64,000 nt of DNA. Source: Candidatus Dependentiae bacterium Noda2021. Its GTDB lineage: Bacteria > Babelota > Babeliae > Babelales > Vermiphilaceae. The position numbers and the translations under genes were made by a program. Positions 54,273 through 63,323 of this stretch are shown here, one piece after another. Within the stretch, counting starts at the first letter, position 1, and each line of letters starts with the position of its first letter. Location: the NCBI GenBank assembly GCA_020886235.1, contig AP025250.1, forward strand, positions 434,001 through 498,000, written 5' to 3'. Below the pieces are notes generated by a model. The model made no database searches and was not told where the DNA came from. It saw only the letters and a list, made by a program, of their open reading frames with translations.

Positions 54273-55289
54273 GTGAAAACAATAATTTTATTAGCAACAG
54301 TAGCACATTTGTGTATTGCTTCAGAACAATACCCTAAAAAAGCGGTAAAATCTGTAGAAAAAACAAGAAAATCGTCTAATCGCCAATTACTCACGGAGTA
54401 TGAATCACATAAAAGAGTTTTAGGTGATAAAGAAATATCTAAAGAACTGAGAGATTGGATTGAAGATATAGCTTTATCTATGGGCGATAAGCGTGCTAAG
54501 GTAAAAACATTACCGATCCATACCATTTCTCCTCAGAGTGTCCTCAATCCACACGCATTAAGTCAAGGAATTATATCGATTAATTATGGTCTGCAAACAA
54601 AAACAGGCATATGGTTAAATACGGATATGGTTAAAGGAGATGAAATAAAATACGTGGCTACTCACGAGCTTGCGCATTGGATTTTACGACATCATTATAA
54701 AAAACAATACCCGTATCAACAAGAGTTTCAAGCTGATGAACTTGCGTTAAATACACTTGTTAAACAGAACAAAATGGATATTGTATTAAACGAATTAATA
54801 AACCGAAATTTCATTGAGCATAATTATAGTCTTAAAGAAATTGTTAACGATTCTGAAAGTCAAAGATTAAAGATTTCATACCCAACAGAAAAAGAGAGAG
54901 CACAATACTACAAAAAAATTATTGAGAAATTGCCTAATAAAAAAGCTGATTTGCCCACAAGTCTATTGAAAAAAAATAGAAAATTGATGATAAAACAATT
55001 ATACAAGCCAACTATCGTTGGAAAAATTGGCTGCGCGGCTGTCTGTTTTTACCATGGTTATCAGTGCGCCAAAGAAGCATCAAAAGTGAACACAAAAATA
55101 AGAAAACAACAATTAAACTCGCTACAAACAGATTCTAGCCTTAATAATTTAATTGATCATTATGCTCAATCAAAAAAAATTGCTTTATTATCAGCGGGTT
55201 TAGTTGCTGCTTCTGGCACAACATTCTTATATCCAATAATAAAAACTCATCGTGCTGCGCTGTTATTTAAGAAAAAAGGCTTATTATAA
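54273..55289 (+). CDS. exported M48-like metallopeptidase
   Basis: 338 residues, GTG start. Signal peptide (IILLATVAHLCIA), then a helical region, the zinc motif HELAH (131-135) and a downstream EFQADELAL (151-159) giving the third ligand, as in M48 (Ste24/HtpX). Two C-terminal hydrophobic stretches (GKIGCAAVCFYHGY and IALLSAGLVAASGTTFLY) could anchor it to the membrane. Likely a membrane-tethered protease acting on exported proteins. Confidence 0.8.
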   Translation: MKTIILLATVAHLCIASEQYPKKAVKSVEKTRKSSNRQLLTEYESHKRVLGDKEISKELRDWIEDIALSMGDKRAKVKTLPIHTISPQSVLNPHALSQGIISINYGLQTKTGIWLNTDMVKGDEIKYVATHELAHWILRHHYKKQYPYQQEFQADELALNTLVKQNKMDIVLNELINRNFIEHNYSLKEIVNDSESQRLKISYPTEKERAQYYKKIIEKLPNKKADLPTSLLKKNRKLMIKQLYKPTIVGKIGCAAVCFYHGYQCAKEASKVNTKIRKQQLNSLQTDSSLNNLIDHYAQSKKIALLSAGLVAASGTTFLYPIIKTHRAALLFKKKGLL

Positions 55290-55335
55290 AATCATATAGT
55301 TTAACTGCACATGAACGAAAAATTATTTTTCAAAT

Positions 55336-55363
55336 TTGGCGCTTGTTCTATTACAAGCGCCAA
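55336..55363. terminator. bidirectional terminator
   Basis: Perfect ten-base arms (55336-55345 and 55354-55363) with an eight-base loop, between convergent genes, with T-rich and A-rich flanks. Confidence 0.75.
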
Positions 55364-55383
55364 TTGCTATCATAACGAATCTC

Positions 55384-55722
55384 TTAATCTAGCTCAGTCA
55401 TGCTAGAAATAGTTTTAGGTTGTGCACTCATTTTTTTTATAATTTCAGCACGTTCAGCGCTCACGTGAAACATCTTTTTTTCAATCATGCTCGAGCAACG
55501 TGACAATTTTTTCATTAAATCTTTTAATGAACCTGACGAGTTATCGCCTGTTACTCCATAGTTATCAATAGAGGATTTTAAATGCGCTGATTCAACAAGA
55601 AGATTGAGCAATGCGTCCTCGTGATCATTTAACTCAATAACAGCCTGAGTCATAGGTGCTTGCATGCACCGTGATGTAAAAGATGAAAAAAGAGTAGTTA
55701 GAATTAATAACTGAATCTTCAT
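55384..55722 (-). CDS. small exported helical protein
   Basis: 112 residues: signal peptide (QLLILTTLFSSFTSRCMQAP), then a polar helical domain (HEDALLNLLVESAHLKSSID, SSMIEKKMFHVSAERAEIIK). Start chosen at the ATG behind CAGGAACACC; longer frame upstream lacks a ribosome binding site. Lies after the ankyrin gene on the same strand. Confidence 0.6.
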   Translation of the reverse strand: MKIQLLILTTLFSSFTSRCMQAPMTQAVIELNDHEDALLNLLVESAHLKSSIDNYGVTGDNSSGSLKDLMKKLSRCSSMIEKKMFHVSAERAEIIKKMSAQPKTISSMTELD

Positions 55723-55786
55723 ATGGTGTTCCTGAGATTGTGTATAAAATTGCTGGAACATAGCATAATTGATTTTTTATTATCTG

Positions 55787-56588
55787 CTACTTTTTTCTTT
55801 CAATTTCTTGAAAACCCACAATTGTCTTAGTATGTTCTTCAAGGTAGTCTAAATAATTTTTGCCGTTATTATCAATTATTGCTCGGTCAGCACCCGCCTC
55901 TAGAAGATGAACGATAATTGTTTTGTTATTATTTTGCGCAGCAAGCATCAATGAAGTCGTACCAGTATTGGTGCGGCGGTTTGTATCAATAGTATGTAAT
56001 GTTAAAAGAGCTTTTACCATTTTTTTTGTTATCCTGATCTACCGCAATGTGCAATGGAGCATGTCCGCTACAATCTAAATCGTTGATATCTTTTCCATAC
56101 CGTGTAAATAAATCGATGCATTTTTTATAATCGGTAAAACTTCGTTTACACTTGGCAACAGCTTGCCAGAGAGTAAGTCCTTTTTCTTTAGTTATAATTT
56201 TTTCTGGCAGTTCACGTAATGTTACACCCTCCTCTAAGAGTGCTTGCAGCGAATCAAGTTGATTGGTAGCTAAGCAGGTCAACAACGGGTTCATGTAAAA
56301 GTTAGAAGTTTCAAAATCAGAATTGAGCAGTATATAATTCTGTGCTATTGAGAGGCTACTTGAATCGTCGTTGCTGTGAACACATTTTACTAATTCGTGC
56401 GGGTTTACTAATCGCAGGCCTCTCTTTACACCTGATACATTTGATTCTGAAATTGCTGTGTAAAAATCATTAAAAAAATCAAGATATACCTGAGCTGCAA
56501 TCTCATTAAGATTGTCACGCGTCATAGTCCAGGAGTTGCCAGATATACACGATAAAAATGATGCACAAAAAAATAAATATTTATTCAT
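55787..56588 (-). CDS. exported ankyrin-repeat protein, apparent frameshift
   Basis: First frame: signal peptide (KYLFFCASFLSCISGNSW), an N-terminal region and ankyrin-like units (NPLLTCLATNQLDSLQALLEE, DCSGHAPLHIAVDQDN). It derails after DNKKN. The second frame continues MVKALLTLHTIDTNRRT, TGTTSLMLAAQNNNKTIIVH and DNNGKNYLDYLEEH, further ankyrin units. The switch falls in a run of eight T at 56020-56027; removing one gives an open join (DQDNKK-MVKALL) of about 265 residues. Ankyrin proteins mediate host protein binding in many symbionts. A genuine phase-variable tract is also possible. Confidence 0.75.
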
Positions 56589-57070
56589 ATAGTATCTAAA
56601 AAATTAAAAGCCAATAAAGTTACTAATACAGCATACCACACTTTAAGCCCTTACAAGAACTCTATGTTAACTAATCATGCATTGTTAACATAGAAACACA
56701 TTGCGAGTGCTTGCACAATTTTGGCACTATTTGGAAGTGAGATAGTCCAAGGCAAAAAGCATCGCCACACTGCCATACCTTCTCTAAATGGATTCTACGT
56801 CTCAATAACTTGATCTAATCGCTGCAAATAAAAAGGCGCTTAAATATTGCTCATATCAAAAGATTTTGCAGGTCTTTTATGTTAATAATAAAACATGCCA
56901 AAATCATCAAAGCTGCCATATTTTATGATTTTAACTGTTTAACACAGCCAATAATTAAAAACTGCTGAGATAAATAGATTGCCGATTATTAAAATTTTCA
57001 AATTGAATAATTGACCAATATCCACTTGATGTTACACTAAAATATATTCTTACTAATAAATGAGGTTAAA
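56589..57070. other. 480-base intergenic region with an 11-base palindrome
   Basis: Between divergent genes. Perfect arms TCTATGTTAAC (56661-56671) and its complement (56684-56694) around a 12-base spacer; otherwise AT-rich with no reading frame, tRNA or clear promoter box that I can identify. The palindrome could be an operator. Confidence 0.5.
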
Positions 57071-58087
57071 ATGAAAAGTATTTTTCTAAGTCTTCTATTG
57101 AGTATAGTTTCACTTAATTGCTGCGCAACCATAGTCAGCGGAAAAGAGCTATTTTCCCCTGAGTTGAATCAGACGGTGCTCTTATTTGGCGATTGCCACT
57201 GGCTGGCTCCACAAGTAGATACACAACAAATTTCTCAGGTTGTAAAAAGTTTAAAACAATTCAAACCACTTATGTTATTTGAGGGCTTTCAAGAAAAAGA
57301 AACAAGCAGTTTATTTCTTGATAACATTTATTCAGAATGTTTGAATAATAATTTAGAAAATAAAGGGATTGAATTTAGAGCAGTCGGCGGTTCATTTAGA
57401 CATTTTAATTTTGAAATAATGAAAAATAGTACCTATCCACAACTAAAAGAACTTTTTACAAAAAAAGAAACTCAGCGAAAAGTGTTTTTTTTATTTACCG
57501 AAAGTCTTAAAGAGTGTCATGCAAAGCAGGATCAGCTCTATCAAAAACTTGATAAAATTTTTGAGACAAATCCAACTCACCCTTTAGCGTTAAATGCAGA
57601 AAAATATTTCTTTGATTTGGTAAAAAAAAGAGACGAGCTTCTAGCGACTTTACCAGCAGAACAAAAAAAGCCTGATGAAGAAGCGGCGAGCATAGCACAT
57701 TTTATATTTAATGATTTTTTTGTGCCTGATGCAAAAGGCCAACAATTTTTACTTAACAAGCAAAGTGTCGTGCATAAGTTAGAAGAGCTTGGGGATAATC
57801 TTTTAGAACTCGATGCTTTTTTTGAAATTATTCATCATAGCAATAAGCCCCTTATATCAATTTTTACTGGCCAAAAACATACCAGCGCTTTATCAAAACT
57901 TCTTAAGATGAACACATTTGTAAAAAAGCATAGCTCGATTTCTCAAAAAGCTCAGATCAACAAGGCAACTGAAGAATTAAGTAAAACCAAATCTTTTAAA
58001 GAAATATTATCAGCACCAGAATTGCATCAGTTTGCACTTGATATTAAAGCATTTTTACAAAAATGTTCATTCAACGCTAAAAAATAG
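57071..58087 (+). CDS. exported protein, possibly TraB/ChaN-like
   Basis: 338 residues: signal peptide (IFLSLLLSIVSLNCCA), a core with LLFGDCHWLAPQ, PLMLFEGFQEKE, a long helical middle, and ISIFTGQKHTSALSKLL. The pattern of a Gly-Asp-x-His strand, a Phe-Glu-Gly strand and a Gly-x-x-His-x-x near the end recalls TraB/ChaN-type proteins, but the match is weak and the order is not proved. No other motif. AT-rich palindrome lies upstream. Confidence 0.62.
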   Translation: MKSIFLSLLLSIVSLNCCATIVSGKELFSPELNQTVLLFGDCHWLAPQVDTQQISQVVKSLKQFKPLMLFEGFQEKETSSLFLDNIYSECLNNNLENKGIEFRAVGGSFRHFNFEIMKNSTYPQLKELFTKKETQRKVFFLFTESLKECHAKQDQLYQKLDKIFETNPTHPLALNAEKYFFDLVKKRDELLATLPAEQKKPDEEAASIAHFIFNDFFVPDAKGQQFLLNKQSVVHKLEELGDNLLELDAFFEIIHHSNKPLISIFTGQKHTSALSKLLKMNTFVKKHSSISQKAQINKATEELSKTKSFKEILSAPELHQFALDIKAFLQKCSFNAKK

Positions 58088-58123
58088 CTCTAGATCGCGT
58101 TATTGATTAACGCATTCAAAAAT

Positions 58124-58167
58124 TAATGCATTTGGAAGATTCAATCATAATCTATCCAAATGCATTA
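58124..58167. terminator. long-stem hairpin downstream of the 338-residue protein
   Basis: Perfect 13-base arms (58124-58136 and 58155-58167) with an 18-base loop, 37 bases after the stop, between convergent genes. It lacks a clean T-run, so terminator function is uncertain. Confidence 0.45.
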
Positions 58168-58266
58168 AAACTTTTTAAAGCCAATACAACATCAAGATTT
58201 AACTGTAAATAAAAAATCGAACGTCTTTAATTGCTTCTTAGCAATTCCTCTTGATATATAAAATTG

Positions 58267-59199
58267 CTATAGTTTTGCTTTGTAAATTTTGCTATTTTTG
58301 TCTTCGTTTGCTTTCTTCTCATCTAAGTAGAACAAGATTAATCCAACCACCACACCGGCAACAGCCACATATACTTGCCAGGTTATTTCTTCACCTAAAA
58401 AGTACCAGCCATACAATGAGGCAAAAAGTGGGTTAAGAAAACCACCAAAGAACAGCAGTGTTGTGCTGTACCGACCCATCAAAAAAGCAAAACCATTATA
58501 TGAGACTAAGTTATTAACAAAAATAAGCCCGGCCATGCTGAGCAAGAAATAAGGTACATTACTTACGGGGAACAAGTCTCTAGTTTCCACTGCCCATGAC
58601 GTTGGAAAAAATAAAAAACTACCAATGAGCATACTCAAACCATTTGCCATCATGATACAATTGGTTTGCACTTGCATGAGTCGCTTCATGGCAAGCCAAC
58701 CCAGAACCGACATTAACGTACTGACTACTAATGCTATCTCTGGCCAATATCCTACGCGTGATGCTGTCTCAACAGCAGCTTCCACGGTGGGCTGAGAAAT
58801 TATCAAGGGAATAAATGATAAAAATCCTATAGATAAACCAATAAGCTTTTTGACTGAAAAAGATTCTTTAAAGAAAAAGTACGCAAGCAATGCTGAAATA
58901 AAAGGAGTAAGATTTGCAATAAATGCGGCTTTACCAGCGCCCACATAGTTAAGTGCCCAGAATTGCAATACGTTAGTCAAATATACGTTGAAAAGTACTA
59001 ACGCCGCAAGAAGCGCAACGCCTTGCTTGTCAAATTTATAGCGGCACGAACCGCGTAACCATTCCCAACCAATGATTAGTATGCCCGCAATAAACATACG
59101 CATTGCCGTCATAAAAATTGCAGGTGCAAAATTGAGTGCAGCTTTTGCAATTGGGTATGTGGCACCAGTAATAGCATTAAGTAGAACTAACAAAAACAT
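58267..59199 (-). CDS. EamA/DMT-superfamily transporter
   Basis: 310 residues, about ten membrane helices in two EamA units (NAITGATYPIAKAAL, then ANLTPFISALLAYFFFKESF, and FFGGFLNPLFASLYGW). The C-terminus is charged (DEKKANEDKNSKIYK). Paralogue of the transporter at 51152-52099. ATG is preceded by AGGAG. Substrate unknown. Confidence 0.88.
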   Translation of the reverse strand: MFLLVLLNAITGATYPIAKAALNFAPAIFMTAMRMFIAGILIIGWEWLRGSCRYKFDKQGVALLAALVLFNVYLTNVLQFWALNYVGAGKAAFIANLTPFISALLAYFFFKESFSVKKLIGLSIGFLSFIPLIISQPTVEAAVETASRVGYWPEIALVVSTLMSVLGWLAMKRLMQVQTNCIMMANGLSMLIGSFLFFPTSWAVETRDLFPVSNVPYFLLSMAGLIFVNNLVSYNGFAFLMGRYSTTLLFFGGFLNPLFASLYGWYFLGEEITWQVYVAVAGVVVGLILFYLDEKKANEDKNSKIYKAKL

Positions 59200-59277
59200 A
59201 ACATTACTCCTATAGCTCTTATGTCTTTTTTCGAGTATTAAAATATAAAAAAATAATAGCGTTAGTATTTGTACGTA

Positions 59278-59403
59278 CTAAAAAAATTGATAGGTTAATA
59301 AAATTAATGATGCTGTAATAGTGGGAAACATTGTAGCATTATGCGACACATGTGCATAAACAGTTTCTAAAACTGAGGGGAAAGAGTAATTACGTGATGA
59401 CAT
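59278..59403 (-). CDS. possible 41-residue membrane protein
   Basis: A short frame starting ATG behind AAGGAAG (six bases away) encodes SSRNYSFPSVLETVYAHVSH then a hydrophobic end (ITASLILLTYQFF). The ribosome binding site is good; coding evidence is otherwise slight. The longer in-frame start at 59472 overlaps a terminator hairpin and is rejected. Confidence 0.35.
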   Translation of the reverse strand: MSSRNYSFPSVLETVYAHVSHNATMFPTITASLILLTYQFF

Positions 59404-59463
59404 ATTCTTCCTTCTAGTCAAGATTACTAAAAAAGAGTATATCACATCCCGCACAAGAATGAC

Positions 59464-59491
59464 AACAGGCATAGGGCTTACCTATGCCTGT
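59464..59491 (-). terminator. terminator of rny-ymdB
   Basis: Perfect ten-base arms (59466-59475 and 59481-59490) around GCTTA, directly after the ymdB stop on the minus strand. The T tail is moderate. Confidence 0.65.
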
Positions 59492-59497
59492 CAATTT

Positions 59498-60319
59498 TCA
59501 AAGAGAATCATTAGTGTCAATTATTAACTCGTGATCTACTATACGAACTCGTTGTATATCTAAAGCTTTACCGGTGGCAGTATCAACATCAATCCAAACA
59601 CCACTCATGACAAATGGGCCTGTCGTTTCTACAGAAAATTTGGTAGGCATTTGAGTCATTAGTTGCTTTATAATAGGCTCTTTTTTCATACCAAGCATGG
59701 AGTTAAGTGATCCAACCATACCAAGGTCAGTAATATACGCAGTTCCACCGGGCAGTATACGCTCATCGGCAGTTTGCACGTGTGTATGGGTGCCAACGAG
59801 AGCTGATATGCTACCATCTAAAAAGAATGAAAGCCCTTGTTTTTCTGAAGTTGTTTCAGCGTGAAAGTCTACAAAAATAAGATTAGTTTTTTCACGGGCT
59901 GTTGCCACTAATGTTTGTGCTGCTTTAAAGGGACATTCCACTAATTCACGCATAAAGACTCGACCTTGTAAGTTAATAACAGCAACAAGCTGGTCTTTAA
60001 TAGTTACCATGGTAAGCCCTACACCCGGTGTTTCTGCCGGAAAATTAGCGGGACGTAATACATCAGTATGCTCAGCTAAATAAGGATAAATTTCTTTTTT
60101 ATTCCAAATATGGTTGCCGGTCGTGATGACATCAACTTTGTTATGTTTAAAAAAGTGGGCAATGCGCGGCGTTATGCCTTTACCATCGGCACTATTTTCA
60201 CCATTAACGATGGTGGCATCAATGCCCAACTCTCTTTGGAGTTTTGCAAGATGTTTTTGTACCATCATGCGGCCAGGAAGTCCAACTACATCCCCAATAC
60301 ATAAAACTTTAAAACTCAT
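59498..60319 (-). CDS. ymdB: YmdB-family metallophosphoesterase
   Basis: 273 residues. Metal-site motifs: CIGDVVGLPGR, VNGENSADGKGIT, TTGNHIWNKKEI, FVDFHAETTSEKQG and GTHTHVQTADERI. Family members are cyclic nucleotide phosphodiesterases or regulators in Bacillus. It directly follows rny with a six-base gap, the conserved rny-ymdB pair. Confidence 0.93.
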   Translation of the reverse strand: MSFKVLCIGDVVGLPGRMMVQKHLAKLQRELGIDATIVNGENSADGKGITPRIAHFFKHNKVDVITTGNHIWNKKEIYPYLAEHTDVLRPANFPAETPGVGLTMVTIKDQLVAVINLQGRVFMRELVECPFKAAQTLVATAREKTNLIFVDFHAETTSEKQGLSFFLDGSISALVGTHTHVQTADERILPGGTAYITDLGMVGSLNSMLGMKKEPIIKQLMTQMPTKFSVETTGPFVMSGVWIDVDTATGKALDIQRVRIVDHELIIDTNDSL

Positions 60320-60325
60320 TGCAAC

Positions 60326-61890
60326 TTACCTTGCGTATTCAATGGCTCTTTTTTCACGAATTACATTAACTTTTATTTGGCCAGGAAAGCTCATTTCTTC
60401 TTCTATTTTACGCGCAATTTCACGTGCTAACATAGCTGTTTTTTCATCATTCATAGATTCTTCTTCTACAATAATGCGTACTTCACGGCCTGCTTGCAGT
60501 GCATACGCTTTTTTGATGCCGTCAAAAGAATGTGCTATATCTTCAAGCTTTTCAAGGCGTTTGATATATGCCGTGAGCGTTTCACGACGCGCACCCGGAC
60601 GAGAGGCAGAAATAGTATCGGCAATAACCACAATAATTGCATACACCGAAGCAAAAGGAACTTCTTCGTGGTGAGCGGCAATAGCATTTACAATTATTGG
60701 ATCTTCACCACAACGTTTTGCAATATCGCCACCAATTTTAGCGTGAGGGCCTTCAACCTCAGCCGTTACGGCTTTGCCAATATCATGTAACAACCCAGCG
60801 CGTAACGCAGTTGCACCATCAAGACCAAGCTCTTCTGCTATCATACGGGAAAACAGACCAACTTCTTTACAGTGTACCAACACGTTTTGAGAATAACTGG
60901 TTCTAAAATGCAGTTTTCCTAACATAGTAACAATTTCAGGATGGACACCCTGTAAATTGAACTCAAGAATTACTGACTTACCATACTCTTCAATCATTTC
61001 TTCTAATTCTTTTTCGCATTGAGCAACCGTTTCTTCAATGCGCGTAGGATTAATACGCCCATCGAGAATCAAGCGCTCTAGAGAACGACGCGCAATTTCG
61101 CGTCTAATAGGGTTGAAACCCGAAATAGTAATAATTTCTGGCGCTTCTCCAATGACAAATTCCATACCGGTTGCCATTTCAAGCGCTTTTATATTACGTC
61201 CTTCTTTTCCAATTATGCGACCTTTCATTTCCTCAGAAGGCAAATGAACGATGCTAGAAGAATGCATAGCAACTTGATCTGCGGTATAGCGTTGCATAGC
61301 GGTTGCAATAATTTGAATGGATTTTTCTTTGGCTAGTTGTTTGGTTTCTTCTTCAACTTTTTGTACCCATTTTTGATTTGATAACCGCACTTCGGCATCT
61401 AAAATATCAAAAATCATTTGTTTAGCTTCATCTTTGGTAACGGTACTAATACGCTCAAGTTTAACAATAAGGTCATTGTACATTGCCTTAAGTTTGTTTT
61501 CTTGAGCTCGTAACGCGTCTTCCATACGAGAATGGTTACGCTCTTTTTGTTGAAGCTCTAATTTAAGAGCATCAAGGTCTAATTCTTTTTTTTCTATAGA
61601 TTCGTATTTAGAGTTTAATTTAGCTTGAATTCTATCAAGTTCAATTTTTTCTCGTTTCATTTCTGATTCAAAATCAGTTCTTTTACGATAAATTTCGTCT
61701 TTAATCTTTAAAAATGCTTCACGACGTTCATTTTCAATATCGCGTTTAGCATTCTTTAATTTTTCACGCGCATCTTCTAACAGTACGTTAGCTTGCGCCG
61801 CTCTCTTTTTTATGTGCCAAAATAATCCTACAGCAATTGCAAGGCATGCCCCGCAATGGCATAGGAGATAATTATCATTGTTTCAACCAT
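60326..61890 (-). CDS. rny: ribonuclease Y, apparent frameshift near the N-terminus
   Basis: Membrane-anchored endoribonuclease initiating mRNA decay. The long frame holds the KH domain (MKGRIIGKEGRNIKALE), the HD domain (LLHDIGKAV, then HHEEVPFA) and the coiled-coil that precedes them. It opens late, at KREK. Upstream, another frame gives MVETMIIISYAIAG, then the second frame continues ACLAIAVGLFWHIKKRAAQA, LLEDAREKLKNAKRDIENER. A fifth G at the CCCC run 61849-61852 (plus strand) joins them into about 521 residues, the normal family length, with the expected N-terminal membrane helix. Confidence 0.9.
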
Positions 61891-62041
61891 GTGATTCCTA
61901 ACTAACTTACTAAAATAAATGTCAAAATCTGATACCTGCATTAGTGTATCACATATATTGCGATCGTATGCAAGGAAGAATGAAATACGAAAAAGTAACT
62001 ATTATCAGGGGAAAATCTTAACAGATACTTAAGAAAAGATA

Positions 62042-62066
62042 CCCCAAAGACTCCTGGTCATTGGGG
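62042..62066 (-). terminator. possible terminator after zapA
   Basis: Six-base GC-rich arms (62042-62047 and 62061-62066) with A/T flanks. Short stem, so weak support. Confidence 0.35.
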
Positions 62067-62077
62067 CTAGAGTTTTG

Positions 62078-62362
62078 TTACAGAAACTTTATGATCTGCT
62101 GATCAATAAACTGTATGAGCATTTCTTGCTTTTTTTTATCACACTCTTGAGCAATTTGCGAACCAATAAACTGGCTTGCCAATCTAACAGCAGATAAAAC
62201 TGCAACCTTTTTTTCATCGAGGTAGGGCAACTTTTGTGCGATTTCTTTCATGTAAGAATCCACAATAACCGCAGAGCGCATAACGTGTTCTTGCGGCTCA
62301 TCACTAATGAGTGTGTATTGATCGCCAAAAATCAAAACTTTGTATTGTTTTGCTTCATTCAT
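62078..62362 (-). CDS. zapA: cell division protein ZapA
   Basis: 94 residues, usual ZapA length. N-terminal VLIFGDQYTLISDE-type strand pair, then MRSAVIVDSYMKEI and a long helix. ZapA stabilises FtsZ filaments. The start lies six bases after the stop of the preceding coiled-coil gene, so the two are co-transcribed. Confidence 0.8.
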   Translation of the reverse strand: MNEAKQYKVLIFGDQYTLISDEPQEHVMRSAVIVDSYMKEIAQKLPYLDEKKVAVLSAVRLASQFIGSQIAQECDKKKQEMLIQFIDQQIIKFL

Positions 62363-62367
62363 CGTAA

Positions 62368-62640
62368 TTAACTTTGTGTTTCAACAAGTTCAGTAATACT
62401 ACTTATCAAACTACTAACCGCATCTTTAGTAAGAGCTTTTTCTAAGCTTAGCTCTTCTATACGACGCACATCGGTTGTGAGTGATGTTTCTAAAAGTTCA
62501 ACTTTAGCAAGTAATTGGCTGTTATCTTCAGCTAATTTTGCATTTTCAACTTTGAGTTCTTTTACTAATTCGATTAACGAAGCAATTTTTTCTTCAAGCA
62601 CTGCTAATATTTCCACTTCAACTCCCCTTTTTTTATTCAT
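62368..62640 (-). CDS. small coiled-coil protein, ZapB-like
   Basis: 90 residues, almost entirely heptad coiled coil (VLEEKIASLIELVKELKVEN, LAEDNSQLLAKVELLETSL). Placement directly before zapA and the length suggest a ZapB-type partner of FtsZ; sequence alone does not prove it. Confidence 0.68.
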   Translation of the reverse strand: MNKKRGVEVEILAVLEEKIASLIELVKELKVENAKLAEDNSQLLAKVELLETSLTTDVRRIEELSLEKALTKDAVSSLISSITELVETQS

Positions 62641-62691
62641 TAATTATCTATGCCCTATTCTAATGAGCAGCAATAATTATTGTCAAGGGAA

Positions 62692-63039
62692 CTATTCTTG
62701 TGCAATGTGAACAAGCTTTGTAAATGCTGCTGGTTCAAAGATTGCAAGTTGGCTTAACATTTTACGGTTAAGTTCAATATTTGCTTTTTTCAAGCCAAAC
62801 ATGAAGCGGTTATATGGTAAACCTTGAGCAACTGATGCAGCCTTAATACGAGAAATAAATAAAGCGCGCATGTCGCGTTTTTTTAACTTACGGCCAACAA
62901 AAGCATATGCCATTGCACGGAGTAAGGTTTCTTTAGCGCGGCTAAAAATATTTTTGCGCTGGCCCCAGAAGCCTTTAGTTTGTTTAAGTAATTTTTTATG
63001 TCTTTTTTTAACAACCGTACCGCGTTTTACACGTGTCAT
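62692..63039 (-). CDS. rplT: 50S ribosomal protein L20
   Basis: 115 residues with family stretches TRVKRGTVVKKRHKKLLKQT, KGFWGQRKNIFSRAKETLLR, RALFISRIKAASVAQGLPYN and FMFGLKKANIELNRKMLSQL. Follows rpmI in the standard infC-rpmI-rplT order. Confidence 0.95.
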   Translation of the reverse strand: MTRVKRGTVVKKRHKKLLKQTKGFWGQRKNIFSRAKETLLRAMAYAFVGRKLKKRDMRALFISRIKAASVAQGLPYNRFMFGLKKANIELNRKMLSQLAIFEPAAFTKLVHIAQE

Positions 63040-63091
63040 GATAATTCTCCAATAAGATGTAAATAAATAAAGCTAACTCAAAAAGGGTGTC

Positions 63092-63295
63092 TTATGCAGC
63101 TGCGTATGGCATTAAACGGGAAATTCTGCCAAAATCCGCTGAGCTTACATATGCGCTGTGACGCAATGCACGCTTTCTATTGGTTGCTTTTTTAGTGAGT
63201 AAGTGGCGTTTAAATGCTTTAGATCTTTTGATCTTGCCACTTGGAAGACTTTTAAAACGTTTCTTTGCTGCTGAACGTGTTTTCATTTTATTCAT
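63092..63295 (-). CDS. rpmI: 50S ribosomal protein L35
   Basis: 67 residues, basic, with [20 protein letters not shown] and [20 protein letters not shown], matching L35. Between infC and rplT. Confidence 0.95.
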   Translation of the reverse strand: MNKMKTRSAAKKRFKSLPSGKIKRSKAFKRHLLTKKATNRKRALRHSAYVSSADFGRISRLMPYAAA

Positions 63296-63323
63296 GAGTA
63301 TTGCTACCTATATACAAAGTTAG

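Noticed and set aside
59404-59472. Longer start for the small frame near 59.4 kb
   Set aside because: It overlaps the ymdB terminator hairpin; the internal ATG has the ribosome binding site.
60114-60674. Plus-strand frame across ymdB and rny
   Set aside because: It overlaps two well-supported genes and has no homology or start signal.
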